Made by a program: the position numbers and the translations under genes. From Anaerolineaceae bacterium (GTDB lineage Bacteria; Chloroflexota; Anaerolineae; JAAYZQ01), in NCBI GenBank assembly GCA_012514775.1, contig JAAYZQ010000130.1, forward strand, positions 1 to 40,125: a DNA stretch of 40,125 nt. Reading direction: 5' to 3'. The notes below the pieces were generated by a model that searched no databases, was not told the origin of the DNA, and saw only the letters and a list, made by a program, of their open reading frames with translations. Below, piece after piece: positions 33,501-40,057 of this stretch (position 1 is its first letter; every line of letters begins with the position of its first letter).

Positions 33501-33708
33501 GTGGGGTCCCTGGTACGAGCACCAGAACATGCGCGACGAGCGCGCAGAAGCCTTTGCGCCACTGCTGTGGGAAGGCGTCTACGAGTATTCGTACGTGGCC
33601 CGGGCCACGACGCCGGGGACGTTCGTGGTGCCGCCGGCAAGGGCCGAGGAGATGTATTCGCCCGAGGTGTTCGGGCGCAGCGCCAGCGACCGGGTGACGG
33701 TGGAATAG
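27553..33708 (+). CDS. Large alpha-2-macroglobulin-like protein with intact thioester
   Basis: This 2051-residue protein is anchored by an N-terminal membrane segment (about 13-38), with the rest outside. After a low-complexity linker it shows Ig-like/MG domains (from about 170), an MG2-type segment (MYRPGEEVHVKGWLRR, about 725), and the bait-region/MG7 block (DFNPLATFAPEVRTDAGG). The thioester domain has CTEQ at Cys1557-Gln1560, followed by the alpha/alpha toroid (NDDGGFPYW, then AYALYVRDLM). The thioester traps attacking proteases covalently. It is longer than Escherichia coli ECAM (about 1650). In proteobacteria the partner pbpC is usually adjacent; it is not here. I chose the ATG at 27553, with GGAGGG 7 nt before it, over the GTG at 27547. 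Confidence 0.92.
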   Translation: MAKKVITWIGRHRVFVLVAGVLLAVGALAGVVAALLSWGDATGGAGGVTIPALADAGSTGGDLVAVSAASPGREAGQGGAEVLPVRLSEGSAEVQEPTPVPVASGESLTEDQIEQILARLPALAAGAEDQVDFRLPAQSLPPPRTGETVDEPFPPPPAVVTPEAVEAGPLEVLRYAPEGEIPLAPFVNVTFNQPMVPLATLDALAAEDVPVQLEPALDGTWKWLGTRTLSFEYDSAAIDRLPMATEYVVTVPAGTRSATGGTLAEAVRWTFRTPPASMIASYPSGESQPLEPLFLVAFDQRVTPEAVLETIQVTADGQEVAVRLADAEAVSADKAARRIAEDAGEGRWLAFVARELLPADAAIQVTVGPGTPSAEGPLVSEEAQSYDFRTYAPLRIVDHGCWWRNECPPLTPFSIEFNNALDVDAYEESMIRIEPALPGATVDVAGNNITIRGSTAGRTTYRVTVSGSIQDTFGQTLGEDARLTFEVGPAEPALYGPDEGLVTLDPALQKPVLQIYAVNHDRLRVRAYQVQPADWPGFKGYLQAYYRANSPAEPPGRRVMDEVVATKAAADTLTEVNLDLGPALEGDLGQLIVVVEPEKRPRAEDRYRNVVHAWVQSTQIGLDALADHSEMVVWTTALADGAPLPGVTIEIHGGAGSASKEVAVTGEDGTARFDLPDQLTHLLVARRGADLAILPRHSHPWSDDGWQARPVRDELRWYVFDDRAMYRPGEEVHVKGWLRRVGGRQDGDVGLAGDALQGVDYQFVDPQGNELLSGQAPVNALGGFDLAFTVPENTNLGYAYLQFRATGSLGGLDGLDYGHGVQVQEFRRPEFEVVARNETAGPYFAGGQATVAVEASYYAGGPLPNAEVTWRVSTSPSNYAPPNWPEFIFGRWRPWWFAYEPMDYRGGYPPYPSRKTTVETFSGMTDASGSHYLRLDFEQPDEPQPHSVLAEATVMDVNRQAWAGTTSLLVHPADLYVGLRSERTFVQRGDPLKIDLIVVDLDGVPEPDRPIHVQAARLEWRTVRGAWRQEAVDVQECTVGSTEEPVSCTFETAVGGEYQITATVSDAFGRENESQLTRWVSGGQRPPSRKVEQETVTLIPDRESYQPGDVAEILVQAPFSPAEGLLTVSRSGFLYTEQFRIDEGTATLRVPIDEEHIPNLEVQVDVVGAAPRGDDDQAAGMPLRPAYASGQLRLSVPPLKRTLSLAATPREKELEPGGETTIDVVLADAGGQPVAGAELAVVVVDEAVLALSNYQLADPLEVFYQARAARVESRYGRASIVLASPQALEAGDGQEVVETVAVEEEAARELMSTAAPVPAAAPPMEGYDEAQEAQPIHLRTDFNPLATFAPEVRTDAGGQAQVTVALPDNLTRYRVMVVAVAGSNEFGSAEANLVARLPLMVRPSAPRFLNFGDQFELPVVVHNQTDEPLTVDVALRASNLVLTGDAGRRLTVPARDRVEVRFPATTETAGTARFQVAAVSGAFADAATVELPVYTPATTEAFATYGVVDEGAVAQPVAAIGDGVYTQFGGLEISTSSTALQALTDAVLYLVSYRFECTEQLASRILAVAALRDVLEAFSAEGLPSPAEMEAAVERDIAALQAVQNDDGGFPYWSRGRESIPFNSIHVAHALQRAEEMDFLVPPEMRARLLDYLRNIEGHYPAWYDKDTRQTLSAYALYVRDLMGDGDAPRARRLLADAGLESLSLEAVAWLWQVLADDPGSAGDVEAIQWHLANRAVETAGAANFTTAYSDQAYLLLRSDRRTDAIVLEAMIANDRRSDLIPKVVNGLLAHRTAGRWNNTQENVFVLLALDRYFKTFEAQTPDFVARLWLGDTYVGEHAYQGRTAERHETAIPMAYLADVGGATTDLILGKEGPGRLYYRLGLRYAPTDLALEPLDMGFVVQRSYEGVDDPEDVTRGEDGTWTIKAGARVRVRLSMVAGNRRYHVALVDPLPAGLEIVNPSLAVSGSVPQDPNAAGYRYGWWWWGPWYEHQNMRDERAEAFAPLLWEGVYEYSYVARATTPGTFVVPPARAEEMYSPEVFGRSASDRVTVE

Positions 33709-33786
33709 CGGCCGGAGACCGGGCAGCGGTGGCGAAGACCGTCGGATCCTCGCCGGGCAGGGGAGCGTGCGGGCTGAACGCCCTGG

Positions 33787-34962
33787 CTACCGCCAGGTGG
33801 CGCTGGCGCGCTCGATCATCTTGCCCAGGTCGCCGAACATGGCTTCGATGCTGGCCTGGGAAAGGGGTTCTTCCAGCAGGGGGCGGACGGCAGCGCTAAA
33901 GGCGGCCGGATGCGCGCCGATGGCGGCTTCGTCGGAGAACTGGCCTTTCAGGGTGGCCCACTGCTTGTGAAAGGCCTCGACGCGGGCCGAGAGCTGAAAG
34001 TCCAGGGGCTTGAGGTAGGCGCTATGCATCTCTTGCTCGCGCACCAGCCCCTCGACGCTGCGGGCGATGGCCTCCAGCCCGCCCTTGATGCCCCCCAGCA
34101 GCCCTATCAGGCCGCCCACGGAGGCCAGGCCCTCGTGGTAGGCGTCGGTCTGCACGTTGAGGACGGTCATATCTTCCAGGGCGGCGGCCAACGCCGGGTC
34201 CGGGGCAGGGACCGGCTCCTTGAGGTCGTCGAGGACCTGCCGAATGGCGCGGCGCAGGGCCAGATCCTCCCTGGCCTGGTCGTCGTCGAGCTGGTCCAGC
34301 TCGGCCTGGAGGCGGGCCACGGCGATGCTCTCCAATTGCCACCGTTCCTGGAGCTCGGCCTGGTGCTGTTCCACGGTCCGGCGCTCCTCGTCCCACTCCT
34401 TGCGCACCTTCAGGAGCGAGTCCGCCAGGGCCTCCAGCTTGCCGATGGTGCGCTGCCGCTCGCGGTCGGCACGCGTGATGGAGACAAAACTTGTCACCAC
34501 GCCCAGGCCCCGCGACTTGATGCGAATCTCGTCGTTGAGGGCCGCCAGGCGGGCCTCGAGGGTCGCCTTTTCAGCCTTTAGCTCCTCTTCCTCCCGGTCG
34601 AGGCGGGGGTTGAGGTCGCGCAGCGCGGTTATCTCGGCCTGGGCTTGCTGCAGGATCTCGTCGGCGGCCTGCCGGCGCTGGGGCAGGTAGGTGTCGCGCA
34701 CCTTCTGGCGCCGTTCTTCCAGGCAGGCGCGCTCGGCGGGCAGGAGCGCCTCGATGGCTGCCCGCAGCCCGGGGTCAAGGCTGCCGGCGCGCAGCGCGGC
34801 GAATACCTGCTCGGTCAGCTCGTCCAGGCGGGCGTCGTGGCGTGCCTTGAAGTCATCGAACTGGGCGTTAAAGGCCACCTGCACCTCGTCCAGCTCACGG
34901 ACGAGGGCGTCGATGGCCTCCCCTTGGGTCTTCAGGTAGCGAAGGGTTTGGTCGCCTTTCAT
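33787..34962 (-). CDS. Coiled-coil protein, function unknown
   Basis: This 391-residue protein is mostly coiled coil (about 1-260, with long Glu/Arg/Gln/Leu heptads, for example LDREEEELKAEKATLEARL). A glycine-rich, mildly hydrophobic stretch (SVGGLIGLLGGIKGG, about 300-320) and a helical C-terminus follow. No nucleotide-binding motif is visible, so it is not an SMC or dynamin-like protein. It has no signal peptide. Its ATG at 34962 has GAGGAG 7 nt upstream and overlaps the lipoprotein stop by 4 nt, so it belongs to the same operon. A structural or tethering role is possible; no function can be assigned. Confidence 0.8.
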   Translation of the reverse strand: MKGDQTLRYLKTQGEAIDALVRELDEVQVAFNAQFDDFKARHDARLDELTEQVFAALRAGSLDPGLRAAIEALLPAERACLEERRQKVRDTYLPQRRQAADEILQQAQAEITALRDLNPRLDREEEELKAEKATLEARLAALNDEIRIKSRGLGVVTSFVSITRADRERQRTIGKLEALADSLLKVRKEWDEERRTVEQHQAELQERWQLESIAVARLQAELDQLDDDQAREDLALRRAIRQVLDDLKEPVPAPDPALAAALEDMTVLNVQTDAYHEGLASVGGLIGLLGGIKGGLEAIARSVEGLVREQEMHSAYLKPLDFQLSARVEAFHKQWATLKGQFSDEAAIGAHPAAFSAAVRPLLEEPLSQASIEAMFGDLGKMIERASATWR

Positions 34963-35483
34963 TGTGCTTCTCCTCGGGGCAGGACCTCCAGGGCGGTGAT
35001 GGACAGGCCCCAATCCTCGTCCACGACTGTTTCGTCGTCGCGGTAGATGCGCTGCGGATAACCCAATTGGGGATCGAACTCCAGCTCGATCCGCAGGCCC
35101 TTCTGCCCGGCCTGCTCCTGCCACTCGCGGGCGATCTCGAACATCCCGGACACGGTCCAATGGGCGGGTGCCTCGTCTGCGGGCAGGGGGACGGGGCTGT
35201 CGAAGACGCCCTGGGTATATTGCAGGCAGTCTCCGGCCGGGCCGGGGCGCGCCGTGACCGTGGCGCTCAATATGCGATCGGCCTGCACCTCCAGGTCGAC
35301 GTCGCAGACGCACCACACGCTCTGGAATTCACGCAGGCGCAGGCGATAGGCCTCCACGCCGGCGGACTGCCAGCGCGCCTCGGCGTGGCCCACCGGCCCG
35401 GAGCCGCACGACGCCAGGGCCAGTACGATCAGGACGAACACGAGGAATATGGACCGCCGTATTGTTTCAGCCGCGTGCGTCAT
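34959..35483 (-). CDS. DUF6174-like lipoprotein
   Basis: This 174-residue protein has a lipoprotein signal (hydrophobic helix at about 11-24, lipobox LASC with lipidated Cys26), so it should be anchored on the outer face of the membrane. The mature part has the DUF6174 pattern: a Y-R-L-R-L strand, the CVCDVDLEVQ segment with two cysteines two apart, a later cysteine (GDCLQ), MFEIAREW, and the closing ELEFDPQLGYPQRIYRD. The domain's function is unknown. It lies 24 nt after the histidine kinase gene and overlaps the coiled-coil gene by 4 nt, so it is part of the same transcript. Confidence 0.8.
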   Translation of the reverse strand: MTHAAETIRRSIFLVFVLIVLALASCGSGPVGHAEARWQSAGVEAYRLRLREFQSVWCVCDVDLEVQADRILSATVTARPGPAGDCLQYTQGVFDSPVPLPADEAPAHWTVSGMFEIAREWQEQAGQKGLRIELEFDPQLGYPQRIYRDDETVVDEDWGLSITALEVLPRGEAQ

Positions 35484-35507
35484 TGCACTCCTGCCTCCCG
35501 GTCCGGT

Positions 35508-37307
35508 TCACAGCGGCAGCCAGACGGTAAAGGTGGTGCCCTTGCCCGCCAGGGTCTCGACCTCGATGGAGCCGCCGTGCTGCTGGACAATATTCTGGCA
35601 GACAAAGAGACCCAGGCCCGACCCGCGAGCCTTGGTCGTGTTGAACGGCTCGAACAGGACCTCGAGCACCTCGGGAGGAATGCCGGGACCGTCGTCGGCA
35701 AAGGCCACGCCGACGCGCTCGGGATGGCGGGTGTGCCGGAGGCGCACGTCGAGACTGCCATGGCCATCCATGGCCTCGATGGCGTTGAGCGTGAGGTTCA
35801 GGAACACCTGCTGCATGCTGTCCAGCATGATCGCCGGCCGGGGTAGGTCCGCCACCGGTTCCCAGGAGATCTTGACCCCGGCAGAGTCGGCCTTCTTGCG
35901 CGCCAGGAGCAACACCTTTTCCACCAGCTCGTTCAGGTCGGCCGGGAGCTTTTCCTCCGACCGCTGCTCGCCGTGAAGCTCCCGGAGCTGGGTTACGACG
36001 CGCGACGTGCGGCCCAGGGCGTCGCACAGGACCCGGAGGTGGGGGCTCGGATCCTCGCCGGCATTGAACGACTCGATGGCCAGATCGGCGCAACCAAGGG
36101 CGGCGCTGAGGGGGTTGTTTATCTCGTGCGCCAGGGAGGCGGCCAGTCGCCCGGCGATGGACAGCTTGCCGGCGTGGACCAGGGCGGCGTGCATCTGCTT
36201 CTCTCGCGTAACGTCGTGCAGCAGCCAGCGCAGAACCTCGAACTCACCTGTGACCGTGTAGGCCGCGGTCGCAGCCACGGCGGCATAGACGATGGCTTCG
36301 CTGCCGTCCGGCTGCAGGCGCGTCTCCCATCGCCACGGGCTCTCGACCTGACCCGCATGAAGGCGAGCCACGTGCTCGCGAAATTCGAGGACGTCGGCGG
36401 CTACGAGGAAATCCGCGAGGTTCCGCCCCACGAGCTCGGCCGCACTCACCTGGACGAGCTTGCCCATAGCGCGGTTCGCCGCCTTGATGATCCCCGCCTC
36501 ATCGGTGACGACATAGGCATCGGGCGCTGCTTCGAACCGCTCTTGATATTGCCGCCGCTCATCCATGATCTCGGCGGCGGCCGCCCTCAAGTCATCGGCC
36601 ATCTTGTTAAAGGCGCGCGACAGGTCTCCAACTTCGTCGTTCTCCTTGACTTCGATCCGGAAATCCAGGTCGCCGGAGCCGATAAGGGCGGTGCCTGCCT
36701 GTAACCTGGCGAGGGAGCCGAGCATGCGCCGCTGGATCAAGAAGTAGTTGGCCACAAAGTAGACGGCCAGCACGCCGATGAGGGTGGTTACAAGGATGAC
36801 GTTCCTGGACTGCAGGTCGTGTACCCGGTTGTCCCAGAGCTGCGAGAGCCGGGAAGCGTCAAGGACGAGGCCCTGGGTCTGGACCGCCACGCGACTCCAA
36901 GATACCTGGAGGAGAACCGGGTCCAGGGTTTCGCCCGGACCCTGGGACCTACTGTTAACGGCGGCCGCCACGCTGTCAAAGACCGATCGGAGCCGTTCGG
37001 CATTGACCTGAAGGTTGCGGACGAGGGCTTCTTGCTCCGGGTTGTTTGCCTGAAGCCTGGATACGTCGTGGGCAAACGCCGCAAACCGGGCCTCCCACCG
37101 GTCCAGTTGTGGAGCCTCGCGATAGATGACATAATCACTGGCCAGGTAGCTCAGCTCGCTGGCGCCCATGACGATGGTATCGGCGATGGCTTCCTGTTCT
37201 ATGGCATTGTCCACCTGCCGGTTGGTGATGATCGCCGAAGCCGAGATGGCGGCCAGGACACCACCGAACAGGAGCATGGTAATGATGAATTGCGTCCGTA
37301 TTCTCAA
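35508..37307 (-). CDS. Transmembrane sensor histidine kinase (4HB-HAMP-PAS)
   Basis: This 599-residue kinase has a first membrane helix (about 8-28), an external all-helical sensor (about 29-175, four-helix-bundle type), a second membrane helix (about 178-198), HAMP (about 200-250), PAS (about 260-375), and HisKA with phospho-acceptor His394 (SLAHEINNP). The HATPase_c domain follows (NLTLNAIEAM, FADDGPGIP, GSGLGLFVCQN). No response regulator gene follows. The directly upstream gene encodes an orphan substrate-binding lipoprotein, which may present a ligand to the sensor domain. It starts 9 nt after that gene. The kinase must act on a regulator encoded elsewhere. Confidence 0.93.
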   Translation of the reverse strand: MRIRTQFIITMLLFGGVLAAISASAIITNRQVDNAIEQEAIADTIVMGASELSYLASDYVIYREAPQLDRWEARFAAFAHDVSRLQANNPEQEALVRNLQVNAERLRSVFDSVAAAVNSRSQGPGETLDPVLLQVSWSRVAVQTQGLVLDASRLSQLWDNRVHDLQSRNVILVTTLIGVLAVYFVANYFLIQRRMLGSLARLQAGTALIGSGDLDFRIEVKENDEVGDLSRAFNKMADDLRAAAAEIMDERRQYQERFEAAPDAYVVTDEAGIIKAANRAMGKLVQVSAAELVGRNLADFLVAADVLEFREHVARLHAGQVESPWRWETRLQPDGSEAIVYAAVAATAAYTVTGEFEVLRWLLHDVTREKQMHAALVHAGKLSIAGRLAASLAHEINNPLSAALGCADLAIESFNAGEDPSPHLRVLCDALGRTSRVVTQLRELHGEQRSEEKLPADLNELVEKVLLLARKKADSAGVKISWEPVADLPRPAIMLDSMQQVFLNLTLNAIEAMDGHGSLDVRLRHTRHPERVGVAFADDGPGIPPEVLEVLFEPFNTTKARGSGLGLFVCQNIVQQHGGSIEVETLAGKGTTFTVWLPL

Positions 37308-37316
37308 GGCTCTCTC

Positions 37317-38327
37317 TCAGCGGATAAGCTTCACGGCCTCCGGATTGACCGCTTCCAGGCCCTCAGCGCAGATGCTGTCCAGGAAATCGGGCATTTGTCT
37401 TTTGCTGGCCTGGTCGTGGCTCATGATCCACCGTGCCTGGTCCTCCATGGCGACGACGAGGGCCTGGTCCAGGAGAACCGAAAAGCTGTGCTCCGACCAG
37501 ATGCTCTCCACATAGTCCTCATCGTAGCCCAACTTGTCGCGCACGAAGGCCCTGACGTCCTCCGGGTTGGCTACGACGTACTCGTCTGCCTGGAGCAACG
37601 ACGTAAGGAAGCGAGCGCTCACGTCTTTATTTTCGGCAGCCCAACGCGACCTCGACATAAGCAAGGTGTACGATGGCTGGTCTTCCTGCACTGACCAGGA
37701 GACCACCTGGCCTCCCAGCCACTCGCTCGCCTGGGTGGTATAAGGCTGCCAGGCGGCAATGGCATCCACCTCGCCGCTCGCCAGGGCCTCCGCCGACCGG
37801 TCCACGGCCACGTCGACCAGGCGCACGTCCGCGACGTCAATGCCCTGCAGGTAGAGAAAGCGGTGCAGGGCAAACTCGGGACGGGAACCCAGGGGCACGC
37901 CGATGGTCTTGCCTTTGAGGTCGGCGACGCTCTCGATGCCCCGGTCGCCGCGGCACACGAGGTATTCGATGGCCGACCGGTCGATGACCGCGAGGGCGCA
38001 GACGCCCGCGTTCTGCAGAACATGGTCGACAAAGGCAAACTCGGACCCGGTAACCATCTCCACTTCGTGATCCAGGAGCCCGGCGAGGCCGGCCACGCCC
38101 GAGGGATAGGTCGTGCGGGTCACGTCGAGACCGTTGCTGGCAAAGTAACCCCTGTCCTGGGCGATGAGGATGAGCAAATTCACCTCGTTCGTGGTGGTGC
38201 CGACGTGGAGGGATGTCATCGATCCCCAGGAGGCCCCACGGCAGGCTACGAGGAACAGAACCAGGAATGCGGGAATAGCAGTCCTGGCCCAAGAGAGCGG
38301 ACTTGACGCCGCGAACCGGTTCTGCAT
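37317..38327 (-). CDS. Orphan NMT1/TauA-type substrate-binding lipoprotein
   Basis: This 336-residue protein has a lipoprotein signal (helix at about 16-27, lipobox LVAC with Cys29). The mature part is a periplasmic-binding fold of the NMT1/THI5/TauA (NitT/TauT) type: the strand pattern NEVNLLILIAQDRGYF, DLKGKTIGVPLGSRPEF, SGEVDAIAAWQPYT, and LLQADEYVVANPEDVRAFV. Such proteins bind nitrate, sulfonates or thiamine precursors for ABC importers. No permease or ATPase gene is in view. The next gene, 9 nt away, is a transmembrane histidine kinase, so a sensory role is more likely. I chose the ATG at 38327 (GAGG 7 nt upstream; best fit to the signal peptide); the frame stays open far upstream. Confidence 0.9.
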   Translation of the reverse strand: MQNRFAASSPLSWARTAIPAFLVLFLVACRGASWGSMTSLHVGTTTNEVNLLILIAQDRGYFASNGLDVTRTTYPSGVAGLAGLLDHEVEMVTGSEFAFVDHVLQNAGVCALAVIDRSAIEYLVCRGDRGIESVADLKGKTIGVPLGSRPEFALHRFLYLQGIDVADVRLVDVAVDRSAEALASGEVDAIAAWQPYTTQASEWLGGQVVSWSVQEDQPSYTLLMSRSRWAAENKDVSARFLTSLLQADEYVVANPEDVRAFVRDKLGYDEDYVESIWSEHSFSVLLDQALVVAMEDQARWIMSHDQASKRQMPDFLDSICAEGLEAVNPEAVKLIR

Positions 38328-38419
38328 GCTATAGCCTCGTTGAGCCCATGATGGTCCTGCCTCGGGCCATTGCCTCGAGCCCTTCATGTCGTCGTGTTCC
38401 AGCAAACACGGGAACGCAT

Positions 38420-39823
38420 TCATGCCCGGCGATCGAGTCCCACCCCCCGCACCTGGCCGAGCCAGCGGCGCCTGGCCCGCCATAGGGCGTGGGCCAGGGC
38501 GGAGGCCGGCGCCTGATGTCCGGCGATTTCGGACAGATCGCCCCGCTCGTCCCAGTAGAGGGGGCAGGCGCCGCAGCATAGGTCGGCAAGGTCGCAGTCA
38601 CGGCAGCCGGGAGGCAAGAACTCTTTTTTGCGCCAATATCGGGCTGCCCGGCGGTTCCAGATGACCTCGAACGGCTCGTGGAGCAGGTTGCCCACGCCCT
38701 GCCCAAAGCTGGAGCAGGGCAGGATGCTGCCGTCGGGCGCAATGCTCAACAGTCCGTCGGCGGCCGAGCAGGACTGGCTGCCCAGGCCGTGGGCCACGGG
38801 GTTAAAGAGACAGAGGGGCACCGGCGAGTACCACACGAACTTCATGCCCGCCTCGTTGGCTCGCTCCTTGAGCGATAACACCAGCTCCCCGATCTCCTGA
38901 TACCCAATCTCCATGCTGCCCACGGCGTCGCCGGTGCGGATGACCATGTTCATGCTCAGGTAGGGCTGGTCCATCTCGCCCAGCCAGTCGACAAGGGAGA
39001 GGAGGTGGTCGCGGTTGAGGTGGTTGATGGTGGTGTTGGTGTGAACGTGGATGCCGGCGGCTTTCAGGTGGCGCAAGCCACGGACGGTGGCATCCCAGGC
39101 GCCGGGCCGGCCGACGACGGCGTCGTGTACTTCCGGGTCGGCGGCCTCCAGGCTGACCTGGGCCGAGTCCAGGCCGGCGCTGGCCAGGCGCTCGACGTAG
39201 CCATTGGCGGCGCAGCGGCGGCCGTTGGTGATGAGGTTTGTGCGCAGGCGGCGCCCCTTCGCATAGGCAATCAGGTCGGGCAGGTCGGGGCGCAGGGTGG
39301 GCTCGCCGCCGGTAAAGGAAACGGTGGGCACGCGGGCATCGTCGACGATGGTGTCGAGGATGCGACGCACCTCGGCGGTGGTCATCTCGGGCACCTGCCT
39401 GCCGCGCTCGGGCGCCGAGGCGTAGCAAAAGGTGCAGCGGTTCTGGCAGCGGTAGGTGAGGGCAATCTCGGACAGGACGGGAAGCTCGCGGGCGTGGCTG
39501 CCGAACGGTGTGCGCCGCACGGCAGGCGCCGCGCCCTCCCGGTCCTGCAACACCAGGGAGAGGGACCGCAAGAGGCGTTCCAGGTCGGCGGCTACCTGCT
39601 CTTCGGGCACCGAGTAGCGGGTGGCGGTCTCGCGCACGACGGCGCCGACGTCGGGCGCCGCCTGGGAATAAAGGGCGGTGAGCATGTCGGTAGCGGTGCG
39701 GTTCAGATGGTGGATCTTGTTGGGGCGCAGGATGAGAAGCCGGTCCTCGGGCCGGACAAAGACGTAATCGCGGGTGCTTTCGATGAATTCTCGTGCAAAG
39801 GTCCGCAGTTTTATTGAATCCAT
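38420..39823 (-). CDS. Radical SAM/SPASM enzyme with PqqD-like N-terminus
   Basis: This 467-residue protein has a PqqD-like recognition domain (about 15-100; for example NKIHHLNRTATDML), followed by the radical SAM core. The 4Fe-4S motif is CQNRCTFC (CxxxCxxC), and the core also has TGGEPTLRPDL. A C-terminal SPASM cysteine cluster (SCSAADG, PCSSF, then CRDCDLADLCCGACPLYW) binds auxiliary clusters. PqqD-like plus SPASM is typical of enzymes that modify ribosomal peptides or related small substrates. I could not find a precursor peptide nearby. ATG 39823 is a sensible start, but an in-frame GTG at 39856 is also possible. It heads the minus-strand run that includes the binding protein and kinase. 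Confidence 0.88.
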   Translation of the reverse strand: MDSIKLRTFAREFIESTRDYVFVRPEDRLLILRPNKIHHLNRTATDMLTALYSQAAPDVGAVVRETATRYSVPEEQVAADLERLLRSLSLVLQDREGAAPAVRRTPFGSHARELPVLSEIALTYRCQNRCTFCYASAPERGRQVPEMTTAEVRRILDTIVDDARVPTVSFTGGEPTLRPDLPDLIAYAKGRRLRTNLITNGRRCAANGYVERLASAGLDSAQVSLEAADPEVHDAVVGRPGAWDATVRGLRHLKAAGIHVHTNTTINHLNRDHLLSLVDWLGEMDQPYLSMNMVIRTGDAVGSMEIGYQEIGELVLSLKERANEAGMKFVWYSPVPLCLFNPVAHGLGSQSCSAADGLLSIAPDGSILPCSSFGQGVGNLLHEPFEVIWNRRAARYWRKKEFLPPGCRDCDLADLCCGACPLYWDERGDLSEIAGHQAPASALAHALWRARRRWLGQVRGVGLDRRA

Positions 39824-39900
39824 CAGAGGACCAGCTCTTTCTCCTGATATGCTCACCAGCGTTCCGTGCCGTGACTGGTGGCAGGCTTGAGCAACAATCG

Positions 39901-39935
39901 AGCGCTCGACCAGGATTGTATCATGGTCGAGCGCT
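39901..39935. promoter_or_regulatory. Palindromic operator candidate overlapping the promoter
   Basis: Two perfect 12-base arms (AGCGCTCGACCA at 39901-39912, TGGTCGAGCGCT at 39924-39935) flank an 11-nt centre. One arm lies in the promoter spacer, the other just downstream of the -10 box, so a dimeric protein bound here would block RNA polymerase. The same sequence could form a cruciform, but no T-run follows, so it is unlikely to be a terminator. Confidence 0.6.
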
Positions 39936-39944
39936 TTGTGTCAA
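39915..39944 (-). promoter_or_regulatory. Promoter of the radical SAM operon
   Basis: Read on the minus strand: TTGACA (39939-39944, perfect), an 18-nt spacer and TACAAT (39915-39920). The start should be near 39908, at the downstream end of the palindrome. It fits the radical SAM gene, with a leader of about 50-85 nt depending on the start codon. Confidence 0.7.
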
Positions 39945-39993
39945 GATAATGACAGCTGCAATTTAGGGCAATCGCATTTAGGCCATCAGGACC

Positions 39994-40034
39994 TTGATAT
40001 GTATATCCAGGAGGTATATTTAAGGATACATATC
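39994..40034. promoter_or_regulatory. AT-rich inverted repeat with promoter-like boxes
   Basis: GATATGTA (39996-40003) and TACATATC (40027-40034) form a perfect 8-bp inverted repeat with a 23-nt centre. Within it TTGATA (39994-39999) and TATTTA (40017-40022) have a 17-nt spacing on the plus strand. The region is much more AT-rich than the rest of the window and is probably a regulated promoter for a gene starting past the edge. Confidence 0.45.
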
Positions 40035-40057
40035 GGCGGGCAGGCCTATGGCACGAG

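Noticed and set aside
33709..33786. A bidirectional terminator between the macroglobulin and coiled-coil genes
   Set aside because: No stem longer than a few bases and no T-run could be found.
38328..38419. A possible precursor peptide for the radical SAM enzyme in the gap before the binding protein
   Set aside because: The open stretch is an in-frame extension of the binding-protein gene, its composition is ordinary, and the signal peptide clearly starts at 38327.
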